In this document: in pieces, positions 46,381-55,964 of the stretch | Numbering within the stretch: the first letter of the stretch is position 1 | Layout: every line of letters begins with the position of its first letter | Source: Furcasterigmium furcatum | Taxonomy: Eukaryota; Ascomycota; Sordariomycetes; Glomerellales; Plectosphaerellaceae | DNA: 64,000 nucleotides | Assembly: GCA_001599815.1 (NCBI GenBank) | Contig: BCIA01000006.1 | Coordinates: 3,164,961 to 3,228,960 of the forward strand | Reading direction: 5' to 3' | Notes under the pieces: model-generated | What the model saw: the letters and a program-made list of their open reading frames with translations, nothing else | What the model was told of the DNA's origin: nothing | Databases searched by the model: none | Program-made: the position numbers and the translations under genes

Positions 46381-47777
46381 TCAAGAACAAATCGATGCCC
46401 GCGGGCCAGCGTTCGCCCTCACGTACGCAGGAACATCGGCCGTAGCGCGCAGGCTGTAACTGTACGGCGGGCGGAACGAAGTGCCCGAGTTGGACGCGAT
46501 GGTTCCGGTGCAGCTCTGGTAGATGTTACCAGAAGCGTTCAGGACCGCAGTGCTATCCTTCGTCAGAGGGTTTCTCGTGTTCTCGAAGAAGACGTTCTCG
46601 ACGAGAGCGTTCGTGGCGCCGCGGGCATAGTGGCCGTAGGATGTGACACCCAGGACGTAGTTGTTGTACATGTGGCACTGGGCGAGGTTGTCCGCGCTTG
46701 GGTTGCGCTGGTTGGTGCGGTCAAACCAGTTGTGGTGCAGTGTGCCACGGGCGACAACGTTTTCAGTCCAGCCTGACAGCGTGAGTATTCCGTTCATGTG
46801 AGAATTAGGGGATGCTCTTACCGATGCCAAAGGTCTTGTCGTGGTTGCGGAAGACGTTGTTGGAGACGGTCCAGAATGTAGTGTCCCCCCTCAGATCGAC
46901 CAGGCCGTCGCCAGCGTTCTCAAAAAGACCTTTTAGACGTTAGAGAATTCCTGCTTTCTGGTGTAGGGGCTGGGAACTTACAATGGTCAATCCAGACGTT
47001 GCTTGCACCGTCCTGTACGTTCCATGTTAGCCATCTCCAACGAGCGCTTGGCCTACTTCATGTACTTACGGCCTGGATGCCGTCGAAGTCATTGTCACCA
47101 GATTGGGGAGAATTTCCTGTAATAGTGTAAGCATTTGATACGTCTGAGACGATAAAAAGCCTTACCAATCCTCAGGTTGCGAATGATGATGTTTCGAGTT
47201 CCCTGCAGTCGGAAGCCGCCCTCCCGAATCTCGCCCGTGGACCCAACGCCCACAATGGTCTTGTCGTTGGCAACTCGGACTTCAGTTCCATACGGCGAGA
47301 TGGTAATACGTCCTTGAACACGGATGACGTACCGCCCGGAGGCGCCGGCATACCTCACCAGGTCGGCCTGGTTCGTGACGGTGACGACAGTGCCGCCATT
47401 GCCACCAGTGGTACCGCCGTTCTGAGAGGCGAATCCGTTCGCAGCGGTGTTGCCGCAGTTACCGCTGGGGGGAGGGGGAGTGCTGGTGGTCGTGGGTTGA
47501 GGAGGCGGTGCGCCGCCGCCGCCCTCAATACACTGCGAGTACCACTCGTTCTGTCTGACACAAGTGCTGCCGCTCTGGCAGCATGTTGGTCCGCTAAAGC
47601 CGTTGCCGCCACACTGGGCCCTTTTTGATGCCTGTCAGTTTCAAGAATCTCATCCAAATCGAACCACTGTTGGACATACCAGATAGGGGCACAGCTCTGG
47701 CGTGTCTCCACGGATGCCGCGGCACTCGACCAGGCAAGGCCCAAGAGGAGGGCGATGGAGCAGGTGTTGACCTTCAT
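46381..47777 (-). CDS. PL1 pectate lyase with N-terminal CBM1
   Basis: Six exons (47777-47680, 47620-47166, 47116-47070, 47012-46982, 46929-46822, 46772-46381) encode 376 aa; exons 3 and 4 are only 47 and 31 nt. The signal peptide is followed by a CBM1 (CAPIWAQCGGNGFSGPTCC ... EWYSQC) and a Pro/Thr linker. The lyase domain is a right-handed beta helix. Its motifs are DNDFDGIQADGASNVWIDH (calcium site), DGLVDLRGDTTFWTVSNN, and LHHNWFDRTNQRNPSA with the catalytic arginine region. It cleaves de-esterified polygalacturonate by calcium-dependent beta elimination, outside the cell. Every junction restores family sequence. It diverges from the CE8 gene. Confidence 0.94.
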
Positions 47778-48910
47778 GGTACAGCAAGACTTGATTCTGT
47801 GTTGGGGAGCTAGATATCACGCTGATGACCTGCTAAGTAACGTCTTCAGAGTTCATTTCGTGACGGGAGACATGGCCTACTTATGCCCTTCTATGGTTTA
47901 GGGTTGAGCAACGAGAATAACCGCCGCTTCAGTCGCGATACAGTCAGTAGCTTAGCGTTCCATCAGTCGTCCAGAAATGGTTATGTTATCCGCCTGGCAG
48001 TGTGCTGTCGCCGGGGATGCTGTCCCGTTTAGGTAGTTCGGGGCCTGAGCCCCGAGCCTCAACCCAGATCCATGGGAGTCCAGATCTCGGGTCTCTTAGA
48101 TCCCCCAACCTCAGCCCAGAGAAATCGTCGACGGAAAAAGCGCCATGATATACGGGGAATTAAATGTGACGCTAGTGTTGCATTGTGACATGTCGGCTTA
48201 CAGGACGAATGATAGGCGCGTCTCGAAAAGGGCAGTATCGCTCGGAGTACGGACTGAGTAGTTCCCCGGATTCCATCCGGAAGACACGTCGAGGCCGATG
48301 TCTTGTGGAGAAATAACAACCGGATGGCAAGATATGCAAGCCATGGGCCTGAATGGTCTCTGTTGGGAAATAGGGTTGCCATACCTCGGGCTTCGGACAA
48401 CCTGACCGATATTACGATGCTACCTGTGCCAGCTCCGTACTTGAGAAGAACTTACCAGACGGAAAAACCAGGAATTGGGTAAGAATTACGACAACTCGTC
48501 AATGTAAGAACACAGGAAAGTTAGAGAAGAGAAAGTATGGGATGATACAGTACAATGATCCCTTCATGTACCTACCTCCCGACGCCGGCATTGTGCCCCT
48601 TGTCAACCTCGCTACCCCTCTTCTCAGCCCCCGGGCTGACAATCCCCTCCATGGTTGCATCGCGCGCTCCTCCAGGGGTATATTCCTGTTCCGGCGAGAA
48701 TACCACATCCGGCTTCATAGTGCTTGGACTTGGCAAGGTGTCCTCGTCTGCGAATGGCCTCGTGACTGTAGAGTGGATGGCAATATACTCAAGCGCCATC
48801 AGTTCCCCAGGAGATGCCGTTGGTCCGGATGGAGTATATAGGCCCGGTGACGCACCGCAGCAAAATCTTGGGGGAGACATTCTGCGCCAGACATCTTGCA
48901 ACTGGACATC
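47778..48910. promoter_or_regulatory. Shared divergent promoter of PL1 and CE8 pectinolytic genes
   Basis: A 1.13-kb head-to-head intergenic region. AGTATATAGG at 48833-48842 is a TATA box 70-80 bp upstream of the CE8 ATG. A weaker CATAAGTAG is found on the minus strand near 47879-47887, about 105 bp upstream of the PL1 ATG. No coding frame is supported in between. The arrangement allows one set of pectin- or carbon-responsive sites to drive both enzymes; this is inferred. Confidence 0.55.
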
Positions 48911-50182
48911 ATGAAGCTTCTTGGTATTGTCACAGGCATCTTGGGGTTGGCGGGTGCTGCCCTTGGGGTTTCCCGCACCACCCCCCCTGCTGGGGCCAAG
49001 GTCGTGGCGCCATCTGGCGGACAGTACACTTCGGTATGAGATCTCTTGTTTCTCACGACGAACAGCTTGCCGTTTCGGGATAAGCAGCTCACATATGCTC
49101 AGCTCCAAGCGGCTATCAACTCCATCAGCACCAGCTCAACCGCCACCACAACCATTTTCATCCAGCCTGGCACCTACAACGGCCAGGTCACCATCCCCAG
49201 GCTCTCTGGCAAGCTGATCATCTACGGTTATACTACCGATGACCAGAACTACGCCAATAACCGTGTCACCCTGCAGCACACTCTCTCCGCCGCCCAGGCC
49301 GGCAGCAATGATCTCTCCGCCACGGTACGGGCTCTGACTAACAACTTCGCCCTCTACAATGTCAACCTGATCAACGGTTTTGGCCGCGGCTCCCAGGCCC
49401 TGGCCATCTCCGCCAACGGTGAGTATCAGGGCTATTACGGCTGCTCGTTCGTCGGCTACCAGGACACCGTCTACGTCAACCGCCCGCACCATGTTTTCAA
49501 GAACTGCTACATCGAAGGCGCCACGGACTTCATCTTCGGCGGCAACGGCAACGTTTGGTTTGAGAAGAACGATCTCGCCATCAACGGCGGCGGTTATATC
49601 ACCGCCAGCGGCCGCAGCACCAACGACGCCTTCTGGTATGTCATCAACAACTCCCGCGTCTACGCCAAGCCAGGTGTGAGCCTGAGCGCCGGGGCGACTG
49701 TTCTGGGCCGCCCATGGAGGCCGTATGCCCGTGTCGTCTTCCAGAACACGAACCTCAGCAACGTGGTCAACGCCGTTGGCTGGTCGGCCTGGGGAGACCA
49801 GCCGACGAACAATGTCTACTACGCCGAGTACGGCAACACGGGCTCGGGTGCCAACGGAAACCGCGTCAGCTGGGCCAGGAAGCTGTCTTCGCCCGTCTCG
49901 ATGAACACCGTCCTGCCCAACTATACCAGCTGGGTCGACATGGCGTACTGGAACAACCAGGGCGGCCAGACTCCCCCGACTACCCCGACGCCTCCGACTC
50001 CCACCAACCCGCCTTCTGGATGTACCCAGCCGCAATGGGGCCAGTGTGGCGGCAACGGGTTCACCGGCTGCAGGACCTGCGTTGCGGGCACGACCTGCCA
50101 GGTCTCTAACGGTTCGTCGTCTTGGGAAATATCTTTGGGCAAGAGCTAACATTTTGCAGAGTGGTACTCCCAGTGCCTTTAG
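48911..50182 (+). CDS. CE8 pectin methylesterase with C-terminal CBM1
   Basis: Exons 48911-49033, about 49103-50111 and 50160-50182; 384 aa. The first acceptor is ambiguous between 49087/49088 and 49102/49103, both in frame, differing by five residues (LTYAQ). A signal peptide (MKLLGIVTGILGLAGAALG) precedes the beta-helix esterase domain. The active-site blocks are QALAISANGEYQGYYGCSF, GYQDTVY (first Asp), GATDFIFGGNGNVWF (second Asp) and LGRPWRPYARVVF (Arg/Trp). A Pro/Thr linker leads to a CBM1 (QPQWGQCGGNGFTGC ...) whose last eight residues, EWYSQCL, come from the 23-nt final exon. It removes methyl groups from homogalacturonan, making substrate for the adjacent PL1 lyase. Confidence 0.93.
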
Positions 50183-50613
50183 ATCTGGCCAGCTGGGTCA
50201 GTCTGCGAGGTTGCGACCTGCGATCAACATCTTGGAATGGAGATAGGGGCTGCTCTCACCATTTCCCGGCGCCAACTTGAGCAGGGTGTTTCATGGCCAA
50301 CAAACGTCTCATAGCCCACCTAGTCTCAAGGCTGGATTACTAGTGTGTGAAGTGAAGTTTGATCTCGCTTTGTGATGCTTTGGTGACAATGTGCTCTCAC
50401 GTGGCATTGAGTTCTGACAGTCCTATCATGACTCCTGCTGCACCGTTCCCATCCAATGCGCTCCAACACTGAGATAATTCACCAAGGCAACCCAGCACGA
50501 CCACAGGCAAGTGTTCGTCTAGTACGTACGCAGCATCTTTCCAAAGACATGTATCCTTCGGGTGCCCTTTGTCTCATGAACTAGGCTTCCCCAGGCGATT
50601 CTCCAGGAACGTG
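50183..50613. other. Spacer between CE8 gene and hAT remnant
   Basis: A 431-bp stretch of CE8 3' region and unassigned sequence. No open frame of note. CAGGGTG at 50282-50288 looks like a hAT end, but no matching inverted copy was found on the right side. Confidence 0.35.
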
Positions 50614-52159
50614 ATCCTGGAGAATTGGTGTCCAATATGCATCTGAGCGTTGCTCAGACCAGTCTCACATCCCAGAATGTGCCTCCGGCAACGATCCAGG
50701 TCCGATTCCATTTGCGGTTTCCGAACGCACCGCTGACACCGACGCCTGTCACCGAGAGCTATTTCGAGTCCTCGACCCTTCTGCGGACGACAAGACGGAC
50801 TTCGACAGGACCTCCCAGTGCTTTGGCAATATTCTCGGCCTCGTAGGGCGCGCTTTTCTGCAGGAGAAGATGGTGAGCGCATCGAATTCGAGTCACGGTT
50901 GCATATCGCCTATGGCCGCGTCGACCATGACCTTGCCCTGTGGCGAAGGCAGGGCGCTGTCGGCAAGCTTCGCAACTCTGTGAGGTGGATCAGGTCATCG
51001 CGACTGTGCAGCGAGTTCTTGAAGATGTGGCTTGGAGAGAAGAACAGGGACGACGACGCCGCCGCTGACGCCCACGAGTATCGGTTGACGAAAGAGACGG
51101 CCTATGAGCGGGAACTTGTCCAGAACAATGAGACCCGATGGGTTTCTACATACCTCATGATCGACTGCGCCCTGGAGAACCAGCTCCGTCTTCAGACGTT
51201 CCTATCGCAGAACAAGTACCCGAACCCCGGCCCGAGAGTCCCGTCGGAGGATGTCCTCGTTCTCGACGACTGGCAACTACTGGCGGAGTTGAGGTAGATC
51301 CTCGCGCCGCTTTGTGACCAGTTCCTGCTCATTCGAAGTTGGTCCAAGGGTGGTGCCCACGGCTCTCTACGGGAGGTTTTGATGCGTCTCGTATTCCTGC
51401 TCTCCGAGGCAGAGCGGTGGAAGGATTTCTTTACCGAACCTGGGGAGTCCCCGACCTCTCAAGCGCCGCCACGCCTCGCCCAAGCAGCTAGAGGGGAAAG
51501 GATGCAAATCGCCACCGTCATCTCCATTGTAATACCGCTTTGAAAGCTTGTCGGATGACTCCCAGCGACTCTTCCGTGCTTCGTTCACCATCGGATGGAA
51601 AACGCTCCACGAGTGCTACTCCATCGTGAGGGCATCTCTTCTGCACACGGCCGCGATTTTCCTGCACCCTGGGCTGGGCTTGAAATGGTTTGAACCCAAG
51701 GGGGCCAGCGATGAACAGTTGCTCTTTGCTCAAGAAGTACGAGAAGGTCTTCGTCGGCACTGGGAGCGCTGGTATCAACCTGACAATTCCCCATCAACGA
51801 CCAAACTAGCGATCCAGAAAATGCACTTTGACGAGTGGTTACGCGCCGAGCGACCAGACACCAAATTTGACCGATACCTTCGACTCTACCCCCTTACGTT
51901 CGACAAGTCCCAGGACCCTGTTGAGTGGTGGCTGTCACGGCGAGAGAGCTTTCCAACCCTGAGCCAGCTTGCTCTCGATGTCTTCGCGATACCGGCATTG
52001 TCGGCCGGCTTTCAAGGAGCACCCAGCTTTGCTGGATCATGCCTGGCGGACGGTTCTTATGAGACGCTCGAATGCAGGCAGTGCTTGAAAAACTGGATAC
52101 AGAGGGGCGAAGTCAAGCTTGCAAACCTGCCTTTAAGCAGTGCGCCGGGATCTGAGTGA
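50614..52159 (+). pseudogene. Decayed, 5'-truncated hAT-family transposase
   Basis: Family motifs appear in order but in three frames. At about 50690-50865 a frame reads RTADTDACHRELFRVLDPS ... CFGNILGLVGRAFL. From about 50875 to 51297 a second frame reads RRQGAVGKLRNSVRWIRSS and NETRWVSTYLMIDCALENQ. The latter ends in an in-frame TAG (51295-51297), after which homology continues (ILAPLCDQF). At 51548-52159 the C-terminal part reads WKTLHECYSIVRASLLHTAAIFLHPGLGLKWFE, and the hAT dimerisation segment WWLSRRESFPTLSQLALDVFAIPALSA is followed by a scrambled end. The N-terminal third with the BED finger is absent, and no terminal inverted repeats were identified. The copy cannot encode a functional transposase. 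Confidence 0.8.
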
Positions 52160-52310
52160 CGTCAACGACAAGCCCCGAAAATCCTCGAGCAGCTCCATTT
52201 CAATGTTCCAGTCGAATGCTGCGGTGCAATTCCGAGGTTTGTAATATTTCTACCTTACAAATAAGACGTCCGTCGTGAGGACTGCCAGCGATCAGTTGAA
52301 TCTTCCAGAA

Positions 52311-55300
52311 TCAGGCCACATCCATACAATGCGACTCAGCTCCATATGAAATCAGAACCTCTTCAGCCTTCTCCTTGTTCTTCCCCTTCCAGTCAATACC
52401 GGAAAGAGTCTGAGCCCGTACAGTGCTGCCCATCCCCTCTAATGTGAGACGATAGCAGGCGTGGAGGAAGAATCCATGATGGCGAATGATGTAGAGCGGT
52501 GTTGCTCCGTGAAGTACTTCGAAACAGGCGGCGTGGTGACTCGGGGGTAGTCTTCGCCCGCCCGCCTGCCCCCAGTTGTTGACTTCTGCTCCGGCCTCCA
52601 GCAGCCTCACCAGTAGCCTGTCGTCCATGAAAAAGGCAGCCATCTGAAGGGGGGTGCAGAAGAGATTGAGTCCCTCCGGAGTCCATCCCCAAGATAGAAT
52701 CTCGTCAACGATACAGCCTGGGGCCGGAGGGTCGGATCGACTTGTTGAATTTCTGATCCAACAGCAATCAAGGTATTCGGTAGTATGGGCATACAAAACA
52801 GAAGTTGTCAGAGAGACCATGGCTGTATGTATCACAATGGCGTCAAGTAGAATACCTGGGGCCACTGTTGGTGAGTCTGGCACAGTCGCAGCCAGCCAAC
52901 GCAACAATCCCCGCCATATTCTAAGGTCAGCGTCATCGGCCATGTAGGCTTCCTTGACGATGGCATAAGCTGACCACTCCAGCAAATTACCGTGAAAGGA
53001 GAAGGGCCCGGCACCTGGAAAGCCGGGCTCGAATGTCAGCGTTTCGGCCGCTACCTTCAACAGGGGCTTGCCGGAGGAGGTCTGGCATTCCCTCATGTAA
53101 TCCACCGCAAGTGTCTCTGAGCACCAGGAAAAGAGTATCAAGAAGATGCTCAGTTCCTCTGACACGGGTGATAAGCTGTCCCAGATTTGCTGTTCGAGGA
53201 AAAAGATGAGCCCCTCATCCACAATGGGCAGCCAGAGAGGTAGGCCGGGTATCTTGTCGGCCGCTTTCATCATTCGGAGTAGAACTTTGAAGTGATGATG
53301 GCTTCTGCGAAAGTATGCAAAAGCCAACTGACTCGTGCGTGGCGAGGGCTTCATGAGCCTTTCCCAGTTGGTCAACAGGGTCAATGCCGCGCACAGATAG
53401 AATAACTGAAGATGGGCAACGGTCATGGCATCGTATCCTTCCCCCCGGATGGTATAAATCCGAAATGAGAGGGACAGGACGTCCTCGAAAAACTTTTCTC
53501 TCTGTGCGATATTCAGCATTGTTGATCTCGCTTGGCCGGGCACCGTGCGCTTTTGTTGCATGTGGTATTCAAGGTACTCTCGAACCGAGTAATGGGCAAA
53601 GTCTACCACATCAATGACCTCGTGGCCCAGGGCTCCGTCCAAAGAGCCATTGGTGGTGTGCATCGAGGGCATGGAAGGGTCTTCGCGGAAGTCGCTGGCA
53701 TCAGTCGATTCATATGCCTCCATCGAGAGACACAAGTCGTCCATTGGCCGTTGTACAACTCTGACCAAGCAGCCGAGCAAGCCGCGTAGCTCTTCTTGGT
53801 CTATTGAGTTGGTTTCCCGCTGTATAACTTTGAACGGCAGAATGTATTCCGTTCCGTAGATCTCGTTGCAGTGATAGATCCACGACAGAGCTTGGCGGAC
53901 AATTTGTTCGTTTGCGGAGTCGGTTTGTTTGGCCTCCTCAGCGATGAGTTCGAAAATGCGATCATAGGCCTCGAAAACACCTCCGGGAAGTCTTGTTAAT
54001 GATTCTCGGAGCCGTGCTTCGGGCTTGTACCGAAGTCGGCGGAGTGTGTCGAGTAGAAGGACAGCTAGACGGAACCTCCACACCGACAGATCAGCTTCGA
54101 CGGCTTGTCATGCTAGTGGACGGAGCAGAGAGAACGCACATCCCCTTGGCTTTCGCGACTATCGCGTCTGTGGCATCCGCTATGAACGCGTCGCTCTGTC
54201 GAATGAAGGTCGTTCCTCTATGCTCCTTGAAGAAGCTGAGGATGACTTTCCGTATGTCCTCCTGGACAAAGGGGTTGCACATTGAGATCTCTGTCGAAAT
54301 GGTGGTGAATACTCGTCGAATCTCTGGCTCGTCCCGGCTGGTGACCAGAAGCTTCAGGCCCTGGAATCGAGGTTCGCGTGCCAGGCGGCCCACAACGGCG
54401 ATGAGCTCAGTACGTGGTCGACTCTCGTCTACGGCGTCCAGGACCACATAGGCACGACCGAGTCTCTGCAGCAAGGAAGCAAGAGCATCGAGAAGGTCTT
54501 CGAGATCTGGCACAGCATTTTCAAGGAAAAGTCCAACGAGACCTGGAGGTATCATGTTGGCGTGCCGACAGAGCTGCCCAACCACCCAGCCCAAGAAGTG
54601 CGGCGCCTCGTCCTGGTTTCTGGCGTGAAAGCAGTAGTAGTACACACACGGGCCGGCAGGTGCTTTTGGTGGCAGCTTCTCTAGTTGTGTGATCAGGTAG
54701 TACGCCACGATCGTCTTTCCGGCGCCGGGAATCCCGCTGATCCAGAGGCATCGGCCATCCGGTTGGTAAGGGTTATCGAACAACCATGAATGCCACTCTG
54801 GGCAACGCAAGACCCAAAGGCCAGTTTTTTCCTCGTAGTTCTTGCGCGCTGTGTTGTGAACTGTGGACGGGTTCGTCGTAAGCAGATTGTTGCAGATCTG
54901 TCTCCTTTCGTTCTCTGTCTTGTGTCAGTTTGTACTCCGGACCACAAGTCTCCAGTGACCAAAGCACACCTGTGAGTTGTTGCTGGATTTGATCGACAGT
55001 CCGCTTGATGTTGTTAATCACCTTGCTGTCGGAATGTCAGGAAGGATCAGTAGCAGCTGGGCAAAATAGAGAGACATACGACAAGTCACCAAGAATTACC
55101 AAGGAAATGGTATCCTTGTACCGGCTGATCACATCCACGAGTGCCATGGCCTTGGATTTGTTCATTGGCCAGGCGAGCAAAGTCGCGGCGTCTCTAGCCT
55201 TTCGTTTCATCGTGTACATGCGACTCGCATCTTCCTGCTTCGATGTTCGGTCGGGGTCCGGAATCATTCGGAGCAAGCGCTTCAAGGCATCTTCGCAACC

Positions 55301-55552
55301 TTTCACGGCACCAGCGGTAGGCTCGAAAAGATCGTCTAGCTCCGAGTCGCACTCAAAATCAGGATCGTGTTCGACTAGAAAGTGCAGCGAGTTAAGTGCG
55401 GCGGCCAGGGAGGCAGCCTCCCGAAGGATCTGACGAAAGTCCTGGCGTGCGTCTTTTACGTTCTCAATGTAGAACTTGGAGAGAATGGTCAGCTTGCCGG
55501 CCAAGTCCACGACAGCGATGATGCTGGCTGCGAGCCCGATCGCTTCTGCCAT
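52311..55552 (-). CDS. NACHT-type NLR (STAND) protein with fungal N-terminal helical domain and degenerate ankyrin repeats
   Basis: Four exons (55552-55080, 55025-54970, 54914-54140, 54075-52311) give 1022 aa. Residues 1-155 form the helical domain seen at the start of fungal NLRs (MAEAIGLAASIIAVVDLAGK). After the linker CNNLLTTNPSTVHNTARKNY, the NACHT nucleotide-binding domain has Walker A GIPGAGKT (237-244) and Walker B YVVLDAVDE (about 332-340), then LLVTSRDEPEI (sensor) and a winged-helix region. The last 500 residues are helical, ending with one or two weak ankyrin-like units (TPLQMAAFFMDDRLLVRLLEAGAEVN, then GATPLYIIRHHG). Such proteins act in non-self recognition and regulated cell death; the ligand is unknown. 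Intron phases all agree. The start has the usual MAE(A) opening. Confidence 0.85.
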
Positions 55553-55964
55553 GGCGAGCGAGAGCGGCCGAGCGATGAGTCGGGCGTGGTCAAGTGCTGC
55601 CTCTTCCGAAATGTGAGGGGAAGATGAGAGGAGCCAGTCCGGGTCGAGAGCAGCGCAGCTCAGCCTGATTGCACCGCCACCTCCAGCTGCATTGAAGCGG
55701 GCGCTTCTTCTCTTCTTCTTCAAGTTATGGACATTGGAGTGAGTCTGAAACAAGGCATCTTCCGTTTAATACTAATTAGAACTCATCTAGCGATTACATC
55801 CGGCGGCCAAATGCAGGAAGCAATACATGATCATGGTAGTAATACAACAAGAAAAGAAAAGAAAATCAAAGAAGCCGGCCCGTCTGGGGTATCGTTCATA
55901 ATCTCATACAAAAGGATCGCAATCCCATCCTCCACCATGCGAGCGCCCGCCGGACTCACCTACC
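55553..55964. other. Spacer between NLR start and RGS-LOV stop
   Basis: A 412-bp region between two minus-strand genes, so the NLR promoter and the 3' region of the upstream gene overlap here. A GAAAAGAAAAGAAAATCAAAG tract lies at about 55851-55871. No TATA box is clear on the minus strand. Confidence 0.4.

Noticed and set aside
50282..50288. CAGGGTG as the left end of the hAT element
   Set aside because: No matching inverted CACCCTG end with an 8-bp duplication was seen to the right of 52159.
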